Below are positions 43,210 to 52,955 of a stretch of DNA of 64,000 nucleotides, one piece after another (within the stretch, counting starts at the first letter, position 1; each line of letters begins with the position of its first letter). Below the pieces are notes generated by a model. It worked only from the letters and a program-made list of their open reading frames with translations. It had not been told where the DNA came from and searched no databases. Source of the stretch: Mycolicibacterium insubricum (lineage in GTDB: Bacteria > Actinomycetota > Actinomycetes > Mycobacteriales > Mycobacteriaceae); NCBI RefSeq assembly GCF_010731615.1, contig NZ_AP022618.1, forward strand, positions 1,798,001-1,862,000. Reading direction: 5' to 3'. A program made the translations under genes and the position numbers.

Positions 43210-44631
43210 TTGCGCATCGGGAAGTTCACCGTGGGTCCACTCGGGGAGTGGGAAGTGGAATCGGGCCGGGTGACTTCGTGGCACCCCACGGCGGCGGCGA
43301 TGGAATCGGCGGGACGCGCTCCGGTCAGCCCGGTGCCGATCAGCTTTATGCAGGGCCAACACCTGCGCAATTACTGCGACCGGCACGCGGCGGGGCTGAA
43401 TTTCTCGCGGCAGATCATCGCCAGTTGCGAGGCGCCCGGGCACTGCGACATCGGGGCGATGAACGAGGCCGTGAACGCCTATCTGCGCAGGCACGATACG
43501 TTCCGCAGCTGGTTCGAGCACACCGACGACGATCAGTTCGTTCGGCACTCGCTGGTCGATCCGGAGGAGATCGAGTTCGAGCCCGTCGACCACGGCGAAC
43601 TGAGCGTCGAGCAGATCCGGGCGCACGTCACCGACATCCCGACGCCGCTGGAGTGGGGCTGTTTCACGTTCGGGATCATCCAAAGCGAGGATCACTTCAC
43701 GTTTTTCGCCGCGATGGACCACGTGCACGGCGATGCGACGCTGATCGGCACCACGATGATGGAAGCCAACGGCATGTACGCGGCGCTCAACGACGGCGGT
43801 GAGGCGCTGGTCCTTCCGGACGCCGGCAGCTTCGACGACTTCTGTGTCCGGGAAAGCGAATACGCCGCGGAGCTGACCCTGGACTCGCCGGGCGTGCGCG
43901 CCTGGATCGAATTCGCGGAGGACAATCACAACGGATTCCCAGAATTTCCACTGCCTTTGGGTGATCCGGAGACCTCGACGCGCAGCGACATGAGCTCGCT
44001 GGTGCTGATGGACGCGCCGCAGACACAGCGATTCGACGACGCCTGCCAGGACGCCGGCACCCGGTTCGTCGGCGGACTGTTCGCCTGTCAGGGGTTGGTC
44101 GAACACGAGTTCACCGGCGCCCTGACGTACTACGGTCTCACCCCGCGGGATTCCCGCACCGTGGACGACAATTTCATGACGCAGGGCTGGTTTACCGGCC
44201 TGATCCCGATCACCGTCCCGATCGCGGCGACCAGCTTCACCGAGGCCGCCGGGGCGGCCCAGGCCGCGTTCGACTCGGGGCTGAACATGTCCCGGGTACC
44301 GTACTACCGGGTGCTGGAACTGGCGCCATGGTTGAAGTGGCCGCGGCCGAATTTCCCGGTGACGAACTTCCTGCACGGCGGCGCGGCGCCGCTGAACGCG
44401 ATCCTCGCAGCGGCCGATCTGGGACTGGCCAACAACATCGGCATCTACCCGGATGGGCGCTTCTCCTACCAGCTGACCATCTACATCTTCCGATACGCTG
44501 AGGGTACGGTCATGGCGATCATGCATCCCGACAACCCGATTGCCCGCAAGTCGGCGAACCGGTACATGGAGGCGATGCGGTCGGTGACCTCGCGGGTTGC
44601 CGACACCGGACACTGGGGGCGGGTCGCATAG
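43210..44631 (+). CDS. papA3: PapA3-like polyketide-associated acyltransferase
   Basis: TTG 43210 is preceded by GGAGG with a 9-nt spacer and gives the typical PapA opening LRIGKFTVGPLGEW...SWHP. The protein is 473 residues, normal for PapA3. The condensation-domain motif HxxxD is at His171-Asp175 (AMDHVHGDATL). PapA3 enzymes put acyl chains on trehalose; in the TPP pathway PapA3 makes the diacyltrehalose precursor from activated acyl groups. It is divergent from pks and 14 nt upstream of a leader frame that overlaps mmpL10. The long in-frame region upstream of 43210 is read-through of pks antisense DNA. Confidence 0.92.
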   Translation: MRIGKFTVGPLGEWEVESGRVTSWHPTAAAMESAGRAPVSPVPISFMQGQHLRNYCDRHAAGLNFSRQIIASCEAPGHCDIGAMNEAVNAYLRRHDTFRSWFEHTDDDQFVRHSLVDPEEIEFEPVDHGELSVEQIRAHVTDIPTPLEWGCFTFGIIQSEDHFTFFAAMDHVHGDATLIGTTMMEANGMYAALNDGGEALVLPDAGSFDDFCVRESEYAAELTLDSPGVRAWIEFAEDNHNGFPEFPLPLGDPETSTRSDMSSLVLMDAPQTQRFDDACQDAGTRFVGGLFACQGLVEHEFTGALTYYGLTPRDSRTVDDNFMTQGWFTGLIPITVPIAATSFTEAAGAAQAAFDSGLNMSRVPYYRVLELAPWLKWPRPNFPVTNFLHGGAAPLNAILAAADLGLANNIGIYPDGRFSYQLTIYIFRYAEGTVMAIMHPDNPIARKSANRYMEAMRSVTSRVADTGHWGRVA

Positions 44632-44645
44632 AGGAGGGATTTTCG

Positions 44646-44702
44646 ATGCGCACGCCTAGCGCACCGTGTTTCTCGGTGCCGGGAGCCATATGCGGCGGCT
44701 AG
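44646..44702 (+). CDS. 18-codon leader ORF overlapping the mmpL start
   Basis: AGGAGG (44632-44637) lies at ideal distance (8 nt) from ATG 44646. This frame encodes [18 protein letters not shown] and stops at 44700-44702, just past the mmpL ATG at 44690 in another frame. The best ribosome site of the gap thus serves the short frame. It could couple papA3 and mmpL translation by termination-reinitiation. Confidence 0.4.
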   Translation: MRTPSAPCFSVPGAICGG

Positions 44703-47700
44703 CTGACTTCGTGGTTCGTTGGCCGTGGGCCGTCATCGCGATCTGGATCGCCCTGGCTGCGGCGTTGCCGTTGACCGTCCCGTCGTTGGGCGAGATGGCC
44801 CAGAAGCATCCGTTGGCGATCCTGCCGGCCGACGCGCCGTCGAGCGTCGCCGCGCAGAAGATGACCGACGCGTTCCACGAATCGACCAACGACAACCTGA
44901 TGGTCGTCGTGCTGATCAACGAGCAGGGCCTGCAACGCTCCGACGAGGCGACGTACAAGAAGCTCGTCGACGCGCTGCACGACGACATGCGCGACGTCGT
45001 GATGGTCCAGGACTTCCTCACCACCCGCGAATTGCGGACTTTTCTGACCAGTGAGGACAACAAGGCCTGGGTCGTTCCTGTGGGTATGGCCGGCGAGCTG
45101 GGAACGCCGGGCGCCTTCGACGCCTTCAACCGGGTCTCCGAGATCGTCAACCGCGCCGTCGCGGGCACCTCGATGGAGGTGCACATCACCGGCCCCGCGG
45201 CCACCGTCGCCGACCTCACCGTCGCCGGTGACCGCGACCGGATGCCGATCGAGCTGGCGATCGGCATCCTGGTGCTGGCCGTGCTGCTGCTGGTGTACCG
45301 CAACGTCGTGACGATGATGCTGCCACTGGTGACGATCGGGGCGTCGCTGGTGATCGCGCAGGCGCTGGTGTCCGGGTTCTCCGAACTGACCGGCGCGGGC
45401 GTGTCGAACCAGTCCATCGTCTTCCTCAGCGCGATCATGGCGGGCGCCGGGACCGACTACGCGGTCTTCCTGATCAGCCGCTACCACGACTACATACGGG
45501 CCGGTGATGACTCCGACCGTGCCGTCCGTCTGGCGATGACGTCGATCGGGAAGGTGATCACCGCGTCGGCGGCCACCGTCGGCGTAACGTTCCTGCTGCT
45601 GAACTTCGCCCAGATGGGTGTGTTCCGGACCGTCGGCATGTCCGCGGCGATCGGCATCGCCGTCGCCTACCTGGCCGGGCTGACCCTGCTGCCGGCGATC
45701 CTCACGCTGGCCGGGCCCCGCGGCTGGGTACAGCCCCGCCGCGAGCTGACCGCCCGCTTCTGGCGGCGCTCGGGCATCCGGATCGTGCGACGGCCGGTCC
45801 ACTACCTGGTGGCCAGCCTGCTGATCCTCGCCATCCTGGGCGGCAGCGCGCTGTTTTCCCACTACAACTACGACGACCGGAAATCGGTGTCGCCGTCGGC
45901 GTCCAGTTCGATCGGCTACGCCGCGCTGGAACGCCACTTCCCGATCGGCCAGTCCATCCCCGAGTTCATCCTCATCCAGTCGCCGAACGACCTGCGCACC
46001 CCGCGTGCGCTGGCGGACCTGGAGCAGATGGCCTCGCGTGTCGCCCAGCTGCCCGACATCGCCCGGATCAGCGGCATCACTCGGCCGCTCGGCGAGGTGC
46101 CCCCGGAGTTCCGGGCCACCTTCCAGGCCGGGATCGTCGGCACCCGGCTGGCCGACGGGTCCAGCCAGATCAACCAGCGCACCGGCGACCTGAACCGGCT
46201 GAAAAACGGGGCGAACACACTGGCGGCGAACCTCGCCGACGTGCGCAAACAGATCAACAAGGTGGCACCGGGCCTGCAGAACCTGGTCGACGAGCTCACC
46301 AACATCCGGGCCCAGTACGGCGGGGACCAGCTGGTGCGCGACGTGGAGGCCGCCGCCGAACTGGTCGACGGCCTCAACGCGCTGGGCCGGTCCATGGGGC
46401 TCAACGTCTTCGCCGTGAAGAACGTGTTCGGCTGGGTCGGCCCGGTGCTGGCCGCCCTGCAGAACAACCCGGTGTGTGACGCCAACCCGTCGTGCGCGGC
46501 GACCCGCGGCCAGTTCGAGCAGATCCTCGACCAGCGCAACGCCGGCAGCGTCGACCAGATCAACAACGCCGCCCACCAGCTGCAGGGACTGGGGGACAAG
46601 CAGACCCTCGGCGCGACGGTGACCAAACTCAACGCCGCGATGGCGACGGTCGCCAACGCGGTCAACAGCCTCGGGCTCAACCGGCCCGGCGGCGCGAAGG
46701 GCAGCCTGACCCAGCTCAACCAGAACGCCAACAAGCTGGCCGAGGGCAGCCAGCAGGTGGCCGGCGGCGTGGACCAGGTGGTGACGCAGATCAAGGTGAT
46801 CGCCGCGGGCCTGGACGAGGCGTCGGCGTTTCTGCTGACCATGAAGAAGGACGCGTCCGACCCGTCGCAGGCGGGCTTCAACATCCCCGAACAGGTGCTG
46901 GGCCTGCCGGAATTCGAGAAGGCCGCCAAGGCGTTCATCTCCCCGGACGGCCACTCGGTGCGCTACCTGGTGCAGACCAAGCTCAACCCGTTCAGCTCCG
47001 AGGCGATGAACCAGGTCAACCAGATCAGCGACATCGCCCGCGGCGCGCAGCCCAACACCGCGCTGGCCGATGCCACCATCTCGATGGGCGGCTACCCCGC
47101 CGCGCTGCGCGACACCCGCGACTACTACCAGCAGGACATCCGGTACATCATCATCGCGACGCTGATCGTCGTCATGCTGATCCTGATGGTGCTGCTGCGC
47201 GCGATCGTCGCACCGCTGTACCTCGTCGCGTCCGTCGTGGTGTCGTATTTCGCCGCCATCGGGATCGGGGTCTGCGTCTTCCAGTTCCTGCTCGGTCAGG
47301 AGCTGCACTGGAGCGTGCCGCCGCTGGCGTTCGTGGTGCTGATCGCCGTCGGCGCGGACTACAACATGCTGATGATCTCGCGGATGCGCGACGAGTCCGC
47401 GCACAGCGTCCGCTACGGCGTCATCCGGATGCTGGGTTCGACGGGCGGGGTGATCACCGCCGCGGGCCTGATCTTCGCGGCATCGATGGCCGGTCTGCTG
47501 TTCTCCAGCATCGGCATCGTGGTCCAGGGCGGCTTCGTGATCGGCGTGGGAATCCTGCTGGACACGTTCATCGTCCGTACCATTACCGTGCCGGCGATCG
47601 CCGCGCTGCTCGGCCAGGCGAACTGGTGGCCGTCGCGGCGGCGCACCGCGCGATCGGCGCCGGAGAGCCCGCCGGAACCGTCGCCACCAGCCGAAACCGA

Positions 47701-47716
47701 AGCGGTAGCGGGTTAG
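44690..47716 (+). CDS. mmpL10: MmpL10-like RND lipid transporter
   Basis: A 1,008-residue MmpL transporter from ATG 44690 (GGGAG 4 nt before; GTG 44666 is an alternative). An N-terminal membrane helix ([20 protein letters not shown]) and a periplasmic loop are followed by helices 2-6. A long second loop with coiled-coil-like repeats (about residues 490-740) and helices 7-12 follow. The proton-relay Asp-Tyr pairs are in [18 protein letters not shown] and [16 protein letters not shown]. MmpL10 exports the diacyltrehalose precursor of TPP across the plasma membrane. It lies between papA3 and the PE-PPE gene of the locus. Confidence 0.93.
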   Translation: MRRLADFVVRWPWAVIAIWIALAAALPLTVPSLGEMAQKHPLAILPADAPSSVAAQKMTDAFHESTNDNLMVVVLINEQGLQRSDEATYKKLVDALHDDMRDVVMVQDFLTTRELRTFLTSEDNKAWVVPVGMAGELGTPGAFDAFNRVSEIVNRAVAGTSMEVHITGPAATVADLTVAGDRDRMPIELAIGILVLAVLLLVYRNVVTMMLPLVTIGASLVIAQALVSGFSELTGAGVSNQSIVFLSAIMAGAGTDYAVFLISRYHDYIRAGDDSDRAVRLAMTSIGKVITASAATVGVTFLLLNFAQMGVFRTVGMSAAIGIAVAYLAGLTLLPAILTLAGPRGWVQPRRELTARFWRRSGIRIVRRPVHYLVASLLILAILGGSALFSHYNYDDRKSVSPSASSSIGYAALERHFPIGQSIPEFILIQSPNDLRTPRALADLEQMASRVAQLPDIARISGITRPLGEVPPEFRATFQAGIVGTRLADGSSQINQRTGDLNRLKNGANTLAANLADVRKQINKVAPGLQNLVDELTNIRAQYGGDQLVRDVEAAAELVDGLNALGRSMGLNVFAVKNVFGWVGPVLAALQNNPVCDANPSCAATRGQFEQILDQRNAGSVDQINNAAHQLQGLGDKQTLGATVTKLNAAMATVANAVNSLGLNRPGGAKGSLTQLNQNANKLAEGSQQVAGGVDQVVTQIKVIAAGLDEASAFLLTMKKDASDPSQAGFNIPEQVLGLPEFEKAAKAFISPDGHSVRYLVQTKLNPFSSEAMNQVNQISDIARGAQPNTALADATISMGGYPAALRDTRDYYQQDIRYIIIATLIVVMLILMVLLRAIVAPLYLVASVVVSYFAAIGIGVCVFQFLLGQELHWSVPPLAFVVLIAVGADYNMLMISRMRDESAHSVRYGVIRMLGSTGGVITAAGLIFAASMAGLLFSSIGIVVQGGFVIGVGILLDTFIVRTITVPAIAALLGQANWWPSRRRTARSAPESPPEPSPPAETEAVAG

Positions 47717-47811
47717 CGTCGATGGTGGATATGTGTGAAACTGGGCTCTGGCCACTCGTGGAGCCCAGTCCTTCGGCGGGGACGAGAACGGTCGACCGGA
47801 CGGGAGTACGG

Positions 47812-48936
47812 ATGAAGAAGCTCCTCGCAGGACTTGCGGTGTTTCTGACGGCGAGTGGATCCGGGTGCTTCGGGACCGCGCTGGCCGACGACGGCCCGCT
47901 GCCCGCACCCCCGCCGCCGTCACCCGCGGACACCGGCACGGCCTACGCCCTCGGCGGCGCGCACGTGCTCGCCATTCCCTACGACGAATACATCCGCCGG
48001 ACCGGTGCGGACTGGTTCCCGGGCATGAAGCGGGAGAAGGTCGACTACCCGGCGGGCCAGGTGCAGGGCCACGTCCTGGAACGCGTGCTGCCCGGCATCG
48101 GGGCGCTCGGCGAGGAGATCTATCCCGGGATCGGACTGGACGGTCCCAGCATCGGCGAGTCGGTCGACGTCGGCGAGGAGAACCTGCTTAACGCCATCCG
48201 CACCGGCGGCCCCGGCCGGGCGATGGGCCTGTCCGAGGGCGCCCTGGTGGTCAACGCGGTGAAGGCCCGGCTGGCCAACGACCCGAGCGCCCCGCCGCCG
48301 GACCAGCTGAAGTTCGCGACCTTCGGCGACCCGATCGCCAAGCACGCCTTCGGTGAGAGTTTCCTGACCCAGATGTTCGCCGTCGGCGACGTGGTGCCCG
48401 CGATGGACTACCGCATCCCGGCGCCGGTGGAAAGCCAGTACGACACCGACCAGTTCGTGTCCGCCTACGACAGCATCGCCGATTTCCCGGACCGGCCGGA
48501 CAACCTGTTCGCCCTGGCCAACTCGATCGCCGGGCTGGCCAGCGGCCACACCGCGGTGGCGTTCACCAACCCGAGCATGGTGCCGCCGCAGAACATCCGC
48601 ACCACGTACAACTCCCGCGGCGCGCGGACCACCACGTATCTGATTCCCGAGCAGCACCTTCCGCTGGTGTTGCCGTTCAAGTACCTGGGCTACGACGACA
48701 ACACGCTCAACCGGCTCGATGCGATCCTGCAGCCGCGGGTGGACGCCGGGTATTCGCGCAATGACGATCCGGCGACCGCCCCGATCCAGGTGGACCCGGT
48801 GCACGGCTTCGACCCGCTGGAGATCACCGCACCGGCCAACGAGGCGACGTTCGGCGGCGGTGCCGACCCGATGTCGGAGCTGGTCAACGCGGCGCTGACG
48901 GCCGTCGGCGGCAAACCCACCGCCGGAAAACACTGA
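47812..48936 (+). CDS. Exported PE-PPE-domain acyltransferase/hydrolase of the TPP locus
   Basis: A 374-residue protein. A Sec signal ([17 protein letters not shown]) has a likely cleavage after ALA at residue 25. The serine-hydrolase PE-PPE domain has its nucleophile Ser141 in [10 protein letters not shown]. It lacks an N-terminal PE motif. In M. smegmatis the equivalent gene (named PE in the TPP locus) acts outside the membrane to transfer further polyphleoyl chains onto the exported diacyltrehalose. It lies between mmpL10 and fadD23. Specificity is inferred from this position. Confidence 0.9.
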   Translation: MKKLLAGLAVFLTASGSGCFGTALADDGPLPAPPPPSPADTGTAYALGGAHVLAIPYDEYIRRTGADWFPGMKREKVDYPAGQVQGHVLERVLPGIGALGEEIYPGIGLDGPSIGESVDVGEENLLNAIRTGGPGRAMGLSEGALVVNAVKARLANDPSAPPPDQLKFATFGDPIAKHAFGESFLTQMFAVGDVVPAMDYRIPAPVESQYDTDQFVSAYDSIADFPDRPDNLFALANSIAGLASGHTAVAFTNPSMVPPQNIRTTYNSRGARTTTYLIPEQHLPLVLPFKYLGYDDNTLNRLDAILQPRVDAGYSRNDDPATAPIQVDPVHGFDPLEITAPANEATFGGGADPMSELVNAALTAVGGKPTAGKH

Positions 48937-48997
48937 CAACGACACGACGACGGCGACCGAAGCCGGATTCGACCTCGACGACCCAGACGGACTTGAT

Positions 48998-50740
48998 GTG
49001 AGCCATTCGCCCCAATCGACGATCCTCTCGATGTTGCACGGCCGCGCCGGCATGCGTCCCGACGAGGTGGGATTCACCTTCACCGACTACACCGCCGACC
49101 CGGCGGGCGCCGTCGAGCGGGTCACCTGGTCGCAGCTGTACCGGCGGACGCTGAACGCGGCGGCCGAGTTGCGACTGCACGCCTCGGTCGGCGACCGCGC
49201 GGTGATCCTGGCCCCGCAGGGCATGGAGTACATCACGGCGTTCCTCGGCTGCATGCAGGCCGGGGTGATCGCGGTTCCGCTGCCGCTGCCGCACCGCGGT
49301 TCCGGCGACGACCGGGTGAGCGCGGTCGTCGACGACACCGCGCCCTCGATCGTGCTCACCACCTCGGCGGTGACCGCCGACGTCGCCGAGTATCTCGACC
49401 GCGCGCGCCTGGGCGCCGCTCCGAAGATCCTCGACGTCGACGCGATGGATCTCGACGGCCCGGCCGACGAGGGCGCGGACTCGGCGTCGGGGTATCCCGC
49501 CACGGCGTACCTGCAGTACAGCTCGGGTTCGACGCGGCGACCGACCGGTGTGATGGTCTCGCACCGCAACCTGAAGTCGAACTTCGAGCAGTTGATGCGC
49601 GGCTACTTCGCCGAATCGCAGATCAACACCAACGGCATGACGATCGTGTCCTGGCTGCCGTTCTACCACGATATGGGTCTGGTCCTCGGGGTCTGCGCAC
49701 CCATCCTGGGTGGTTTCCCGGCGGCGCTGACCAGCCCGGTCGCGTTCCTGGAGAAGCCGTCCCGCTGGATGCAGGCGCTGGCCGACAACGCCCGGCCGTT
49801 CTCCGCGGCGCCGAACTTCGCCTTCGAACTGGCCGCGCGCAAGACTCGCGACGCGGATCTGGCCGGGCGGGATCTCGGCGGGGTGCTCGGCATCATCAAC
49901 GGCGCCGAACGGGTCGACCCGGCAACACTGGAACGATTCGCGGACCGGTTCTCGCACTTCAACTTTCGCGACAGCATGCTGCGCCCGTCGTACGGGCTGG
50001 CGGAGGCGACGGTGTTCGTGGCCGCCGGTACCTGGAAGGAATCCGAGCCCGCTGTGCGGTTCGACGCCGACGAGTTGGCGGCCGGTCGGGTGCGGCGTGC
50101 GACGAAAGGCGGCACGGCGCTGGTGCGCTACCAGCTGCCCAAGTCGCCGGTGGTGCGCATCGTCGACGCCGACACCTGCCGGGAAAGCGCGGCGGATGTG
50201 GTCGGTGAGATCTGGGTGCACGGCGACAACGTCGCGGCCGGCTACTGGGGGCTGCCGCCGGAATCCCAACAGTGCTTCGGCGCAACACTTCTCGAACCGT
50301 CGACCGGCACCCCGGACGGGCCGTGGCTGCGCACCGGGGACCTGGGCTTCGTGTTCGGCGGCGAGCTGTTCATCGTCGGCCGGGTCAAGGACCTGCTGAT
50401 CATCCGCGGACGCAACCACTACCCGGAGGACATCGAGGCGACCGTCCAGGAGATCAGCGGCGGGCGCGTCGCGGCGATCTCGGTGTCGGAGAACAGCACC
50501 GAGAACCTGGTCACCGTGATCGAGGTCAAGGAGCGCGGCGACTCGGCTGAGGCCGTTGCCCAGGGGCTGCACGACCTCAAGAACGACATCATCGCCGCGA
50601 TCACCAAGGTGCACGGAGTCAGCGCGGGCGATCTCGTTCTGGTGGCACCGGGCTCGATACCGACCACCACCAGCGGCAAGATTCGCCGCGCCGCGTGCGC
50701 CGAGCTGTACCGGGACAACCTGCTGGCCCGGTTGGGGTAG
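48998..50740 (+). CDS. fadD23: FadD23-like fatty-acyl-AMP ligase
   Basis: A 580-residue FAAL. YLQYSSGSTRRPTGVMVSHR is the adenylate motif, WLPFYHDMGLVLGVCAP and FRDSMLRPSYGLAEATVFVA follow, and GRVKDLLIIRGRNHYPEDIE is the hinge to the C-terminal domain. FAALs load fatty acyl adenylates onto the first carrier of a PKS instead of making CoA esters. In the TPP locus it starts the phleic chain on Pks. The GTG start has a weak ribosome site and lies 61 nt after the PE-PPE gene. It converges with the gap-like gene, 4 nt between stops. Confidence 0.92.
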   Translation: MSHSPQSTILSMLHGRAGMRPDEVGFTFTDYTADPAGAVERVTWSQLYRRTLNAAAELRLHASVGDRAVILAPQGMEYITAFLGCMQAGVIAVPLPLPHRGSGDDRVSAVVDDTAPSIVLTTSAVTADVAEYLDRARLGAAPKILDVDAMDLDGPADEGADSASGYPATAYLQYSSGSTRRPTGVMVSHRNLKSNFEQLMRGYFAESQINTNGMTIVSWLPFYHDMGLVLGVCAPILGGFPAALTSPVAFLEKPSRWMQALADNARPFSAAPNFAFELAARKTRDADLAGRDLGGVLGIINGAERVDPATLERFADRFSHFNFRDSMLRPSYGLAEATVFVAAGTWKESEPAVRFDADELAAGRVRRATKGGTALVRYQLPKSPVVRIVDADTCRESAADVVGEIWVHGDNVAAGYWGLPPESQQCFGATLLEPSTGTPDGPWLRTGDLGFVFGGELFIVGRVKDLLIIRGRNHYPEDIEATVQEISGGRVAAISVSENSTENLVTVIEVKERGDSAEAVAQGLHDLKNDIIAAITKVHGVSAGDLVLVAPGSIPTTTSGKIRRAACAELYRDNLLARLG

Positions 50741-50744
50741 CTCT

Positions 50745-51404
50745 CTACAAGCCGGCGAGGCCGACGGTGAGCAGCCCGCAACCGACCACGGTGAACAGGA
50801 TCGTGACGGCCCGACGGCCCTGCGAGCGGATCCGATCCTGCATCACCGCGAGGGTTTTCCGGGTTCGGTCCGGGGCCACCAGGTAGGCCAGCAGCGGGAG
50901 CTCCACCAGCCCGAACGCCACCACGCTGAACACCAGCAGGGCGCCGATCTGCCGCTGCGGCGTGCCACCGTTGGCGGCGATCAGCGCGAGCACGCCGAGG
51001 TAGTCGACCGACGGCAGCGCGATGCCCAGCCCGGCGGCGCCCGCGGTCCACAGCGAGCGTCCGTCGAGCAGCTGTCGTCCGCGCCGGGTGATTGGCTCCA
51101 GCCAGCCCGGTGGCCCGTCCTCGGCGTTGCCCAGCAGCCCGGTGGCCAGCGCCGCGGCGTTGAGTAGCAGCAGCACTCCGACGACGATCTGCACCCTCGG
51201 CAGGGTGAAATGCGCCGAGGACGCCGCCGGGCGCAGGATGAACAGCACGACGGTGCCCACGGCGATGCTCATCAGGAACCCGCCGGCCAGGAAGGCGAGC
51301 AGCTGCAGCAGGGGACGCGGCCGATTCAGCATCAGGATCGTCATGCCGATCCGGAACGGCTCCAGGCTCACGGCGACCGCCATGGTGAGCAGGGTGAACC
51401 ACAT
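50745..51404 (-). CDS. Gap/Sap-like membrane protein (GPL-addressing family)
   Basis: A 219-residue polytopic membrane protein: ATG 51404 gives MWFTLLTMAVAVSLEPFRIG, with five to six predicted helices. It matches the Gap (glycopeptidolipid addressing protein) family, small proteins needed for surface export of mycobacterial lipids. The partner gene upstream (UMF1-type MFS) ends 5 nt before it, so they form an operon. It is convergent with and next to fadD23. No glycopeptidolipid NRPS lies in this window; a role in TPP or other lipid delivery is inference. Confidence 0.82.
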   Translation of the reverse strand: MWFTLLTMAVAVSLEPFRIGMTILMLNRPRPLLQLLAFLAGGFLMSIAVGTVVLFILRPAASSAHFTLPRVQIVVGVLLLLNAAALATGLLGNAEDGPPGWLEPITRRGRQLLDGRSLWTAGAAGLGIALPSVDYLGVLALIAANGGTPQRQIGALLVFSVVAFGLVELPLLAYLVAPDRTRKTLAVMQDRIRSQGRRAVTILFTVVGCGLLTVGLAGL

Positions 51405-51409
51405 GAGGG

Positions 51410-52756
51410 CTACTTCGCCTCTCGCGGCACGCGCACCATGACCAGCATGGCCACCAGCCCGACCGCGAGCACCAGGCACAGCCCGGCCAGCCCGGCGCGT
51501 TCGGCGTGGAACAGGTCGACGAAGGTGAAGAACATCCACGGCGCGAGGAACGACGCGGCGCGCCCTGTCGTCGTATAGAGGCCGAAAGCGACGCCCTCTT
51601 TCCCCTCCGCGGACATCCGCAGCATCAACGCCCGCGCCGACGCCAGCGTCGGCCCGATGAACAGGCACAGCAGCAGTCCGCAGATCCAGAACGCCCGCGG
51701 GCCGGAGGAGGCCAGCAGGACGGCGCCGACGACGATCATCGCCGACAGCGCGCCGGTGATGACGCGCTTGGAGCCGAGCCTGTCGTCGAGCACCCCACCG
51801 CCGATGGCACCGAGGGCCGCGACGGTGCTCGCGCACACGCCGAACACCAGCACGTCTGCCTGGGTCAGCCCGTAGACGCCCACGCCGAGCACGGCGCCGA
51901 AGGTGAACACGCCGGTCAGTCCGTCCCGGAAGATGGCGCTGGCCAAAAGGTAGTAGACGACGTTGTGGTCGCGTTGCCATTCCGACCGGATCTCGCGCCA
52001 CAGGTTGCGGTAGGCACCGATCACCCCGAAGCTCGGCTCGGCGGCGGTGGCCGTCGGTGCGCGCAGGGTGAGCAGCAGTGGCAGCGCGAACACGGCGAAC
52101 CACGCGGCGACCAGCAGCATCGAGGCGCGCACGTTGTCGCCGTCGGCGATCGGGAGGCCGAGCAGCCCGCGGTTGTCTCCGTCGCCGCCGATGAACCCGA
52201 CGTACACGAGCAGCAGCAGCAGCACGCTGCCCAGGAACCCCGCTCCCGAGCCGAGCCCGGAGATGCGCCCGGAGGTCTTGGCGGTCGACAGCTGCCCGAG
52301 CATGGCGTTGTACGGCACTGTCGCGAGATCGCTGCAGGCCGCCGTGCACGCGAGCAGCGCCAGGCCCACCACGAAGAAGCGGTAGTCGGCCTGGATGAGG
52401 CTCATCGACGCGGTCATCGCGACGACCGCCGCGGTGAGCACCGCCAGCACCGTGCGGCGCCGGCTCGGCGCGTTCACCCAGACGCCGGTCGCCGGGGCCA
52501 GCAATGCCACCCCCAGTCCGGCGATCGTCAGCGCCCGGCCCAGCCAGCTGGCGGGCGGGCCGCCGCCGGGCAGGCCCGCGCCGACCTGCTCGGTGAGGTA
52601 GACGGAGAAGACGAAGGTGATGACGAGGGCGTTGAGCCCGGTCGCCCCGAAATCCCACAGCACCCAGGACGCCACCGCCGACCGCCGGACCTTGCCGGGC
52701 CGCCGCTGCTCCGGGGGCGGCTGGGCCGCCGGGGTGTCCGCGGCGCCGCTGCTCAT
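51410..52756 (-). CDS. Major facilitator protein, UMF1/Atg22-like
   Basis: A 448-residue transporter from ATG 52756 (AAGGA site; a TTG at 52783 is in frame). A charged N-terminus is followed by WVLWDFGATGLNALVITFVF, the hallmark of the UMF1 branch, and by about twelve membrane helices. VPYNAMLGQLSTAKTSGRIS and the mid-loop VLDDRLGSKRVI are typical MFS features. Yeast Atg22 exports amino acids from the vacuole; bacterial members lack a known substrate. It is cotranscribed with the gap-like gene. Confidence 0.85.
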   Translation of the reverse strand: MSSGAADTPAAQPPPEQRRPGKVRRSAVASWVLWDFGATGLNALVITFVFSVYLTEQVGAGLPGGGPPASWLGRALTIAGLGVALLAPATGVWVNAPSRRRTVLAVLTAAVVAMTASMSLIQADYRFFVVGLALLACTAACSDLATVPYNAMLGQLSTAKTSGRISGLGSGAGFLGSVLLLLLVYVGFIGGDGDNRGLLGLPIADGDNVRASMLLVAAWFAVFALPLLLTLRAPTATAAEPSFGVIGAYRNLWREIRSEWQRDHNVVYYLLASAIFRDGLTGVFTFGAVLGVGVYGLTQADVLVFGVCASTVAALGAIGGGVLDDRLGSKRVITGALSAMIVVGAVLLASSGPRAFWICGLLLCLFIGPTLASARALMLRMSAEGKEGVAFGLYTTTGRAASFLAPWMFFTFVDLFHAERAGLAGLCLVLAVGLVAMLVMVRVPREAK

Positions 52757-52955
52757 CGCTGTCCTTGTGTTGTCACCGGGCAATACCCTATGCGGCGCGG
52801 CGGTGATCTTGCTGGACGGTCCCGGTGTGCGTCGGACTGTCCGGCTGAGGGGCCGGAGGCGGCGGGTGGCCCATACGAGGGCCGGCGAACGCGAGGCCCG
52901 GGAAACACCACCCCGGGAACCGCGGAAAGACAGCGGGGAGACCTATGCTGCGGTG

